A DNA stretch of 7,056 nucleotides from NCBI GenBank assembly GCA_018899075.1, contig JAHIIS010000072.1:1-7056 (forward strand), written 5' to 3'. Positions 1 through 5,047 of the stretch are shown here, one piece after another. Numbering within the stretch: position 1 is the first letter of the stretch; each line of letters begins with the position of its first letter. Origin of the DNA: Candidatus Omnitrophota bacterium (GTDB taxonomy: Bacteria > Omnitrophota > Gorgyraeia > JAFGHF01). The notes beneath the pieces are model-generated. The model did no database searches and was not told the DNA's origin. It worked only from the letters and a program-made list of their open reading frames with translations. Made by a program: the position numbers and the translations under genes.

Positions 1-91
1 CTATTTTGGGCAAAGTTTCCCTGAATTTATGCAGGAGCTAATTAAAGCAGGGGGCCTTTTGCCTTACATAAGGAGACATTACAATCAATGA
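1..91 (+). CDS. leuD: 3-isopropylmalate dehydratase small subunit, C-terminal end (partial)
   Basis: Reading from base 2, an open frame of 29 codons ends at TGA 89-91. It contains PEFMQELIKAGGLLPYIRRH, which resembles the C-terminal tail of LeuD, where an aliphatic 'AGGL-(I/L)-PY' stretch precedes a basic end. LeuD is the small (swivel domain) subunit of isopropylmalate isomerase; with LeuC it interconverts 2- and 3-isopropylmalate in the cytoplasm. The start and the catalytic body lie outside the window, so no active-site residue can be checked. The stop codon overlaps the leuB start (ATGA), which supports a leuCDB operon order. The call rests on a short tail plus context; a fragment of another aconitase-family small subunit, such as homoaconitase, cannot be excluded. 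Confidence 0.8.
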   Translation, partial: YFGQSFPEFMQELIKAGGLLPYIRRHYNQ

Positions 92-1149
92 GTAAGACTT
101 ACAAGATTGCCGTAATCCCCGGAGACGGAACAGGGCCGGAGGTAGTCAGAGAAGGCCTGAAGGCCTTAAAGGCGGTAAGTAAAATTTCCGGTTTTCAATA
201 CGACTTGAAGCAATTTGACTACGGCGCAGAGCGCTACTTAAAGACCAAAGAGGTGCTTCCCGACTCCGCTCTTGAAGAATTTAAAAAGTTCGACGCTATT
301 TATCTGGGCGCTGTGGGCGACCCCAGAGTTAAGCCGGGAATACTGGAGCAGGGGCTCCTTTTGAAATTGAGATTCGGCCTGCATCAGTATATCAACCTGC
401 GTCCGGTAAAGCTTTACCCGGGAGTGTGGACGCCTTTAAGAGACAAGAAGCCTGAGGATATTGACTTTGTGGTGGTGCGCGAAAACAACGAAGGGCTTTA
501 CGTCGGAGAAGGCGAGTTTATCAAAAAAGGCACAAAGGAGGAAGTAGCCCTGCAGGTCTCCCGCAATACCCGCCGCGGCGTCGAGCGCTGTATCCGTTAT
601 GCCTTTGAGTTTACCCGCAAGCGCAATAAAAAGAAAAAACTCACTCTTTGCGGAAAGACCAATGTGTTGACTTACGCCTGGGATTTATGGGAGAGGACTT
701 TTAATGAGGCGGCAAAAGATTACCCGGAGATTACCACCGACTACGCCCATGTTGACGCTGTCTGTATGTGGATGGTGAAGAAACCTGAGTGGTTTGACGT
801 GCTCGTTACCGATAATATGTTCGGTGATATCATTACCGATTTGGGGGCGATGATTCAGGGAGGGATGGGTATTGCCGCAGGAGGCAATATTAATCCCGGA
901 GGCGTTTCTATGTTTGAGCCGATCGGCGGCTCGGCGCCGAAATATACCGGCAAAAATGTAATTAATCCCTTAGCGGCGATTTGCGCCCTGGAAATGATGC
1001 TGCGGCAGCTGGGTGAAGATAAGGCTGCGCAGAGCGTAGAGAACTCGGTAATGTACGTTACCGGAAAAAAGCTGAAGAGCCTTTCGGCGGGAAAGATGGG
1101 TTATTCTACCAGCGAAGTCGGAGGTCTGGTGACGGAGAACTTAAGATGA
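88..1149 (+). CDS. leuB: 3-isopropylmalate dehydrogenase
   Basis: This 353-residue protein is a beta-decarboxylating dehydrogenase, predicted to oxidise and decarboxylate 3-isopropylmalate to 2-oxoisocaproate in leucine synthesis. Visible family residues are R95, R105 and R131 (substrate carboxylates), Y138, K190 and the metal-binding aspartates D223, D247 and D251. E87 with L91/L92 aligns with the isopropylmalate-recognition loop of E. coli LeuB. The cofactor loop reads GGSAPKYTGK (280-289) instead of the usual HGSAPDIAGK of NAD-dependent enzymes, so cofactor preference is uncertain. The ATG at 88 follows AGGAG at 71-75, a rather long 12-nt gap, and its product begins like typical homologues (IAVIPGDGTGPEV). 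It overlaps both leuD and asd by ATGA. Tartrate or homoisocitrate dehydrogenase are relatives and weaker alternatives; the leuD neighbour favours LeuB. Confidence 0.9.
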   Translation: MSKTYKIAVIPGDGTGPEVVREGLKALKAVSKISGFQYDLKQFDYGAERYLKTKEVLPDSALEEFKKFDAIYLGAVGDPRVKPGILEQGLLLKLRFGLHQYINLRPVKLYPGVWTPLRDKKPEDIDFVVVRENNEGLYVGEGEFIKKGTKEEVALQVSRNTRRGVERCIRYAFEFTRKRNKKKKLTLCGKTNVLTYAWDLWERTFNEAAKDYPEITTDYAHVDAVCMWMVKKPEWFDVLVTDNMFGDIITDLGAMIQGGMGIAAGGNINPGGVSMFEPIGGSAPKYTGKNVINPLAAICALEMMLRQLGEDKAAQSVENSVMYVTGKKLKSLSAGKMGYSTSEVGGLVTENLR

Positions 1150-2165
1150 AAAGATATAATGTAGCGGTAGTGGGAGTGGGGGCGGTGGGGGAGGAGATGC
1201 TGCGCGTCCTGCGCCAGCGTAATTTTCCTATAAATGAACTGCGCGTTTTTGCCCGCAGCGCCCGCGAGATTATCGTTGATAATCAGAAGTATAGCGTGCG
1301 GAAAATAAAGCCCGAAGGTTTTCAGGGCGTGGACATTGCGCTTTTTGCCGGCACCGAAGGCGAAAAGGGCGCGGCAGTAACCTATGCGCCGGCGGCGGTA
1401 AAAAGAGGGGCGCTGGTCATCGATAACGGCGCAGATTTCCGCCTGAAGAAAGGTGTGCCGCTGGTAGTCCCTGAGGTAAATCCGCAGGATGCAAAAAGGC
1501 ATAAGGGGATTATCGCCAACCCCAATTGCTCTACTATTCAACTGGTTGCGGCCTGCGCCCCGATTTATAAAGCGGTAGGAATAAAAAGGATGGTTGTTTC
1601 TACCTATCAGGCTGCTTCAGGCGCAGGCAGGGCGGCGGTGGATGAGTTAATCAGGCAGTCAAGAGAATTTTTAGCGAACGGCGCGGTTGGCGAAGCCAGG
1701 GCACTTCCGGCGAGGATTGCTTTTAATGTCTTTCCCCAGATCGGAAGTTTCGGGGAGGCGGGCTATACGACGGAGGAGTGGAAAACGGTCAGGGAGACGC
1801 AGAAGATATTGCACGATAAGAAGATAAAAATTACCTCGACCACCGCTCGCGTGCCCGTGGTCACCGGCCACAGCCAGGCAGTATATCTTGAGACTGCCAG
1901 GAAGATTTCTGCCGCTAAAGCAAGAGAGCTGCTAAGGAAGGCAAAAGGCATAAAGGTGGTTGACCGGGCAAAAGGTAAAGGGGGGCGCACCTACCCTCAA
2001 GCCATAGATGCGGCCGGCCGCGATGAGGTATTGGTCGGGCGCCTGAGGCAGGACCCCTTTGTGAAAAACGGCCTCTGGCTGTGGGTGGCCGCCGATAATC
2101 TGCGCAAAGGTGCAGCCTTAAATGCGGTGCAGATTGCCGAGCTGGTATGCGCAATATCAAGCTGA
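1146..2165 (+). CDS. asd: Aspartate-semialdehyde dehydrogenase
   Basis: The 339-residue product reduces aspartyl phosphate to aspartate semialdehyde with NADPH, the branch-point step for lysine/diaminopimelate, threonine and methionine. The N-terminal Rossmann domain carries GVGAVG (10-15). The catalytic cysteine is C128 in NPNCSTIQ, Q155 lies in TYQAASGAG, and R235 and H242 in RVPVVTGHS complete the substrate site. The C-terminal block GLWLWVAADNLRKGAALNAV is highly typical of the family. The glycine loop is one residue shorter than the usual GATGAVG. GGAG at 1134-1137, eight bases before the ATG, supports the start, which overlaps the leuB stop by four bases. Asd is not a leucine enzyme, so the cluster mixes amino-acid pathways. 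Confidence 0.96.
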   Translation: MKRYNVAVVGVGAVGEEMLRVLRQRNFPINELRVFARSAREIIVDNQKYSVRKIKPEGFQGVDIALFAGTEGEKGAAVTYAPAAVKRGALVIDNGADFRLKKGVPLVVPEVNPQDAKRHKGIIANPNCSTIQLVAACAPIYKAVGIKRMVVSTYQAASGAGRAAVDELIRQSREFLANGAVGEARALPARIAFNVFPQIGSFGEAGYTTEEWKTVRETQKILHDKKIKITSTTARVPVVTGHSQAVYLETARKISAAKARELLRKAKGIKVVDRAKGKGGRTYPQAIDAAGRDEVLVGRLRQDPFVKNGLWLWVAADNLRKGAALNAVQIAELVCAISS

Positions 2166-2941
2166 CCATTGAATACGAGGGCACAGATTATTCCGGCTGG
2201 CAGGTTCAGGAGATAGCGAAGAAAAAACAAGTTAAGCGTCAAAGTGCCAGAGCGCCGAAGTGTCGGAAGCGAACCATACAGGGCACAATAGAAAAAGCCC
2301 TTCAGAGGCTACTTCAGGAAAAAGTAAGGGTCATAGGTTCGGGAAGGACTGATGCCGGAGTTCACGCCCGCGGACAGGCAGCAAATTTTAAGACCAGATC
2401 CGGGCTTGACTGCCGGAATATCCAAAAAGGGTTGAATTCCATTCTTCCCGCAGATATCAGGATTAGACAGGCCGAAGATGCCCAGCCGGATTTTCACGCC
2501 CGCTTTTCCGCTCAAAGCAAACTTTACCGCTACGCCATTATTAACCATTCTTTTGTCCCGCCGCACCTTCGCCGCTTCTGCCATCTGGTAAAATGCCCTC
2601 TGGATGTAGAGAAGATGCGCAGGGCCGCTCGATGCCTTTTAGGAGAACATAATTTCCGCTCTTTTCAGGCAGTGGATAAAAAAGAAAGGCGTTCTGTGCG
2701 AAAAATTCTGGGCCTGGATATCCGCCGCGATAAAAATCTTATCCACCTGGATATTAAGGCCGACGGTTTCCTTTATCGGATGGTTCGAAACATCATCGGC
2801 AGCCTGATTGAGGTCGGCCGGGGAAAACTAAAGCCCCAGCGGATAAGAGAGATACTTAGAGCTAAGGATAGGAGTTGCGCCGGCCCCTGCGCCCCGGCCA
2901 AAGGGCTCTGCCTGATGGAGGTAAAGTATAAAAGGGGTTGA
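2147..2941 (+). CDS. truA: tRNA pseudouridine(38-40) synthase TruA, with an internal basic insertion
   Basis: TruA isomerises uridines 38-40 in the tRNA anticodon arm to pseudouridine. The 264-residue protein shows the family blocks in order: LTIEYEGTDYSGWQ (6-19), GSGRTDAGVHARGQ (64-77) with catalytic D69, KLYRYAI (125-131), FLYRMVRNIIG (208-218) and AGPCAPAKGLCL (245-256). Between WQVQ (18-21) and TIQG (43-46) there are 21 residues where about four are usual; this extra segment is rich in Lys/Arg and encoded partly by an 8-bp tandem repeat (2236-2267). The frame stays open and all conserved blocks follow, so the gene appears intact. The ATG lies 19 nt inside asd with only a weak ribosome site, suggesting translational coupling. 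The stop codon lies within the -35 box of the rplM promoter. Confidence 0.95.
   Translation: MRNIKLTIEYEGTDYSGWQVQEIAKKKQVKRQSARAPKCRKRTIQGTIEKALQRLLQEKVRVIGSGRTDAGVHARGQAANFKTRSGLDCRNIQKGLNSILPADIRIRQAEDAQPDFHARFSAQSKLYRYAIINHSFVPPHLRRFCHLVKCPLDVEKMRRAARCLLGEHNFRSFQAVDKKERRSVRKILGLDIRRDKNLIHLDIKADGFLYRMVRNIIGSLIEVGRGKLKPQRIREILRAKDRSCAGPCAPAKGLCLMEVKYKRG
2236..2267 (+). repeat. Degenerate 8-bp tandem repeat inside truA, four units
   Basis: Four consecutive octamers can be read directly: GCGTCAAA, GTGCCAGA, GCGCCGAA and GTGTCGGA. All fit G-Y-G-Y-C-R-R-A, with positions 1, 3, 5 and 8 invariant and every difference a transition. The block lies within the extra segment of TruA and encodes most of residues 31-41. 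Three units equal 24 nt, or eight codons, and the consensus has no stop codon in the forward frames, so the repeat can sit in a gene without breaking it. The flanking bases do not obviously continue the pattern. Confidence 0.75.
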
Positions 2942-2966
2942 CAAGGCGTCAATCTTATGCTATACT
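2938..2966 (+). promoter_or_regulatory. Sigma-70-type promoter of rplM-rpsI
   Basis: TTGACA at 2938-2943 is a perfect -35 box. It is separated by 17 nt from TATACT at 2961-2966, a one-mismatch -10 box. Transcription would begin near 2973-2976, leaving a leader of only about 15-20 nt before the L13 start. The -35 box includes the truA stop codon (TGA 2939-2941), so the promoter is squeezed between the two genes. A strong separate promoter suits ribosomal protein genes lying behind a biosynthetic operon. Confidence 0.8.
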
Positions 2967-2980
2967 TTGGCTTTCAAAAT

Positions 2981-2984
2981 GAGG
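2981..2984 (+). promoter_or_regulatory. Ribosome binding site deciding the rplM start
   Basis: GAGG precedes two adjacent in-frame ATG codons, at 2990 (5-nt gap) and 2993 (8-nt gap). The upstream in-frame ATG at 2957 lies inside the promoter spacer and before the expected transcript start, so it cannot serve a message from that promoter. Confidence 0.7.
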
Positions 2985-2989
2985 CAGAG

Positions 2990-3424
2990 ATGATGAAGAC
3001 GTTCGTTGCCAACCCAAAAAAAATCAAGAGAAAATGGTACCTGATTGACGCCAAAGACAAGGTCCTGGGCCGCATCGCAACAGGCGTGGCAAGGATTTTG
3101 CGCGGCAAGCATAAGGCTATTTTTACGCCTCATGTAGATTGCGGAGATTATGTGGTAATTATCAACGCAAAAGACATAAGGGTAACCGGGAAGAAGATGG
3201 AGGATAAACTATATAAGCGTTATTCCGGTTATCCCAGCGGATTAAAAGAAACACCGCTGGAAGAGATGCTTAAAAAGAAACCTACAGAGGCGCTTAGGCA
3301 TGCAATTAAAGGGATGATTCCCAAGGGCCGTTTAGGCAGAGAAACTTTCAAAAAACTAAAAATTTATGCGGGAGACACGCATCGCCATCAGGCGCAATCT
3401 CCCAAAGTTTTGGAGGTCAAATAG
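2990..3424 (+). CDS. rplM: 50S ribosomal protein L13
   Basis: L13 is an early-assembling protein of the large ribosomal subunit that binds 23S rRNA. From the chosen start the product has 144 residues, the normal bacterial length. Family blocks are [15 protein letters not shown] near the N-terminus, [19 protein letters not shown], the [12 protein letters not shown] strand, and [14 protein letters not shown] followed by [15 protein letters not shown] near the end. A longer frame opens at 2957, but its extra 11 residues ([11 protein letters not shown]) are not L13-like and overlap the promoter, so MMKTF (2990) or MKTF (2993) is the better start. The TAG stop shares one base with the GTG start of rpsI, the conserved L13-S9 pairing. 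Confidence 0.96.
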   Translation: MMKTFVANPKKIKRKWYLIDAKDKVLGRIATGVARILRGKHKAIFTPHVDCGDYVVIINAKDIRVTGKKMEDKLYKRYSGYPSGLKETPLEEMLKKKPTEALRHAIKGMIPKGRLGRETFKKLKIYAGDTHRHQAQSPKVLEVK

Positions 3425-3816
3425 TGGCAGAAGAAAAGTTTCAGGCGACAGGCAGAAGAAAGACGGCTGTGGCCAGGGTTATTCTTTCGCAAGGCGAGGG
3501 CAAAATTACGGTTAACGGAAGAACGCTGGAAGATTTCTTTTCCACAAAGACCCTGCGCATCTGCGTCTGCCAGCCGTTAGCGGCGACGGAGTCCCTGAAG
3601 AAGTTCGATATTTATGCTAACGTAAGAGGCGGGGGTATAGCCGGCCAGGCGGAAGCTGTCCGTCACGGGATTGCCCGGGCTTTAATTAAAGCTAATGAGG
3701 GCCTGCGCGTTGCCTTAAAGAGCGCCGGCTTCCTGAGGCGCGACCCGCGGATGAAAGAACGCAAGAAATACGGACAAAAAGGGGCGCGCCGGCATTTCCA
3801 GTGGACGAAACGATAG
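3424..3816 (+). CDS. rpsI: 30S ribosomal protein S9
   Basis: S9 belongs to the small-subunit head, and its C-terminal tail reaches the P-site tRNA. The 130-residue protein shows TGRRKTAVARV (9-19), NGRTLEDFF (31-39), NVRGGGIAGQAEAVRHGIARAL (66-87, a conserved block) and the basic tail KKYGQKGARRHFQWTKR ending in the invariant K-R, so it is complete. The start is GTG; a strong GGAGG at 3412-3416 lies seven bases upstream within the end of rplM, and the preceding TAG overlaps by one base, indicating coupled translation with L13. The next gene is 166 nt away, and a terminator-like hairpin lies in the gap. Confidence 0.97.
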   Translation: MAEEKFQATGRRKTAVARVILSQGEGKITVNGRTLEDFFSTKTLRICVCQPLAATESLKKFDIYANVRGGGIAGQAEAVRHGIARALIKANEGLRVALKSAGFLRRDPRMKERKKYGQKGARRHFQWTKR

Positions 3817-3823
3817 GAGGACG

Positions 3824-3841
3824 ACTTAGGTTTAAGTTTTT
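3824..3841 (+). terminator. Weak hairpin plus T-run just after rpsI
   Basis: ACTTA (3824-3828) can pair with TAAGT (3833-3837) around a GGTT loop, and a run of five T ends at 3841. The stem is only 5 bp and AT-rich, so it is a poor intrinsic terminator by itself. It may only add to the stronger hairpin downstream. Confidence 0.25.
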
Positions 3842-3864
3842 AATTTTGCATTCCGAATTTTTTC

Positions 3865-3912
3865 AGCCTGCTCTTATCGACGAAAATCCTTGACGGAGCA
3901 GGCTCTTTTATT
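3865..3912 (+). terminator. Terminator-like hairpin of the rplM-rpsI unit
   Basis: AGCCTGCTC (3865-3873) and GAGCAGGCT (3896-3904) form a perfect 9-bp stem around a 22-nt loop, followed by CTTTTATT. This fits a Rho-independent terminator for rpsI, though the loop is long and the T-tract is interrupted. The 3' arm can alternatively pair with GAGCCTGC at 3928-3935, and the loop contains the -35 box of a promoter candidate for argC. Confidence 0.55.
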
Positions 3913-3917
3913 ATAAA
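3890..3917 (+). promoter_or_regulatory. Promoter candidate for the argCJB operon
   Basis: TTGACG (3890-3895) and TATAAA (3912-3917) are separated by 16 nt, each one mismatch from consensus. Transcription would start near 3924, giving a leader of about 60 nt before argC. The spacer is the 3' arm of the upstream terminator-like hairpin, so the rpsI end and the arg start share DNA. The surrounding AT-rich sequence makes chance -10 matches easy, hence moderate confidence. Confidence 0.5.
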
Positions 3918-3926
3918 ATATATATT
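3917..3926 (+). promoter_or_regulatory. Possible ArgR operator core (AATATATATT)
   Basis: The perfect 10-bp palindrome fits the AATWWWWATT centre of the arginine repressor box and spans the predicted argC transcription start, where a repressor would block RNA polymerase. The outer conserved positions of the box (T on the left, A on the right) are A and G here, so only the core matches. In AT-rich DNA this could be chance. Confidence 0.25.
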
Positions 3927-3934
3927 CGAGCCTG

Positions 3935-3959
3935 CACTTGGCATCGAAGATGTCAAGTG
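3935..3959 (+). promoter_or_regulatory. 11-bp hairpin in the argC leader
   Basis: CACTTGGCATC (3935-3945) pairs with GATGTCAAGTG (3949-3959) through 11 pairs, one of them G-T, around a GAA loop. TTTAACC follows, a T-tract too short for a convincing terminator. The hairpin ends 12 nt before the argC ribosome site (AAGGGA, 3971-3976). It could stabilise the 5' end, act in attenuation, or be a remnant of a second terminator. Confidence 0.5.
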
Positions 3960-3982
3960 TTTAACCAGAGAAGGGAAACTAA

Positions 3983-5047
3983 GTGGTTAAAGTAGCGATA
4001 GTCGGGGCGACAGGGTATGCCGGGGAAGAACTGCTGAAGATTTTAATCGGCCATCCCCGGGTTGAGATTGTTTCTCTCTCGGCAAAAATAGATAAGCCCC
4101 AAAAGATTAGTCAGATTTTTCCTGAACTCTCAGGAAAAACAGATTTAATCTGCGAGGAGCCGGATTTCTCTAAGATAGTGCCTGATTGTGATTTGGCTTT
4201 TTTGGCCCTTCCTCATCGCGTATCTATGGAGGCGGCGCCTGAGTTTCTGCGGGCGGGCAAAAAGGTTATTGATTTAAGCGCAGATTACAGATTAAAAGAC
4301 GTATCTGTCTATGAGCAATGGTATGGGCTAAAACATAAAAACCCCGAATATCTTGCCCGGGCAGTTTATGGCCTGCCTGAAGTTTATAGAGAAAAGATTA
4401 AGCCGGCGCAATTAATAGCCAATCCCGGCTGTTATCCCACGGGAATAATTTTGGGCTGTCTTCCTTTTTTAGGCCCTTCCTTAAAAAGGAATAGGAAGGC
4501 CTACCCTTTAGGGTTAGCAAAAGGCAAAGTCAGCAGTCAGAATATTATCGTTGACGCTAAAACCGGCTTAAGCGGCGCGGGAAGGGAGAAAGAAGCCGCG
4601 TTAGTTGCTGAGATGGAAAATAATTTCAGGGCCTATAAAGTTGACGCGCATCAGCACGCCCCTGAGGTAAATCAGGAATTATCCGCTTTTGCCGGGGAAA
4701 GAATAGAAATTACCTTTACCCCGCATCTTATTCCTATACAGAGGGGAATCCTGAGCGCAATCTATCTTCAGCTGAAGAAGGCGCTCTCGCAGGAAGAGGC
4801 GCAAGGCTTATATCAAGATTTTTACAAAGACGAGCCATTCGTGAAAGTTTTGCCGGAAGGGAAGTTCCCTCAGCTTAAAGATGTGGCGAAAACGAATTTC
4901 TGCCATATAGGCCTGAAGATAAGTCCGGCGAAGAAAATAGCCATTGTTATTTGCGCCATCGATAATTTAGTCAAAGGGGCCTCCGGCCAGGCAGTGCAAA
5001 ATATGAATATTATGTGCGGTTTTGAAGAAACAGAGGGCCTAAGATGA
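3983..5047 (+). CDS. argC: N-acetyl-gamma-glutamyl-phosphate reductase
   Basis: ArgC reduces N-acetylglutamyl phosphate to N-acetylglutamate semialdehyde with NADPH, the third step of arginine synthesis. In 354 residues it shows the Rossmann start VAIVGATGYAGEELL (4-18), LALPHRVS (74-81), VIDLSADYRL (95-104), the catalytic C150 in NPGCYPTG, DAKTGLSGAGR (191-201), HQHAPEVNQEL (223-233, usually HRHTPEI) and TPHLIPIQRGI (246-256). From C150 to D191 it has about 15 residues more than the E. coli and typical proteins; the extra stretch (about 163-178) falls on inverted repeats at 4471-4516. The GTG start has AAGGGA at 3971-3976, six bases away. The stop overlaps argJ by ATGA, making an argCJB operon. 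All catalytic blocks are present, so it is probably active. Confidence 0.95.
   Translation: MVKVAIVGATGYAGEELLKILIGHPRVEIVSLSAKIDKPQKISQIFPELSGKTDLICEEPDFSKIVPDCDLAFLALPHRVSMEAAPEFLRAGKKVIDLSADYRLKDVSVYEQWYGLKHKNPEYLARAVYGLPEVYREKIKPAQLIANPGCYPTGIILGCLPFLGPSLKRNRKAYPLGLAKGKVSSQNIIVDAKTGLSGAGREKEAALVAEMENNFRAYKVDAHQHAPEVNQELSAFAGERIEITFTPHLIPIQRGILSAIYLQLKKALSQEEAQGLYQDFYKDEPFVKVLPEGKFPQLKDVAKTNFCHIGLKISPAKKIAIVICAIDNLVKGASGQAVQNMNIMCGFEETEGLR
4471..4516 (+). repeat. Cluster of inverted repeats within an argC insertion
   Basis: AGGCCCTTCCT (4471-4481) is an inverted partner of AGGAAGGCCT (4493-4502) with one bulged base. Nested inside, TTCCTT and AAGGAA (4477-4482, 4486-4491) pair around AAA. 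Next to them, ACCCT and AGGGT (4503-4507, 4510-4514) pair around TT. The 46-nt block nearly matches the estimated 15-codon excess of this ArgC between its catalytic cysteine and the DAKTG motif, which suggests a small palindromic element inserted in frame. Confidence 0.5.

Noticed and set aside
1101..1541. 146-codon open frame on the minus strand opposite leuB/asd
   Set aside because: It lies opposite strongly supported coding sequence, has no recognisable motif, and its composition is what the complement of asd would give.
2957..2989. N-terminal extension of L13 beginning at ATG 2957
   Set aside because: It overlaps the promoter spacer and lies upstream of the expected transcript start; its residues do not resemble L13.
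3817..3982. A small peptide gene or leader peptide before argC
   Set aside because: I saw no start codon with a ribosome site followed by an arginine-rich or otherwise convincing short frame in this stretch.
3817..3982. tRNA gene, T-box or other known riboswitch in the intergenic region
   Set aside because: The hairpins do not form a cloverleaf, and no T-box (TGGnACCGCG-like) sequence is present.
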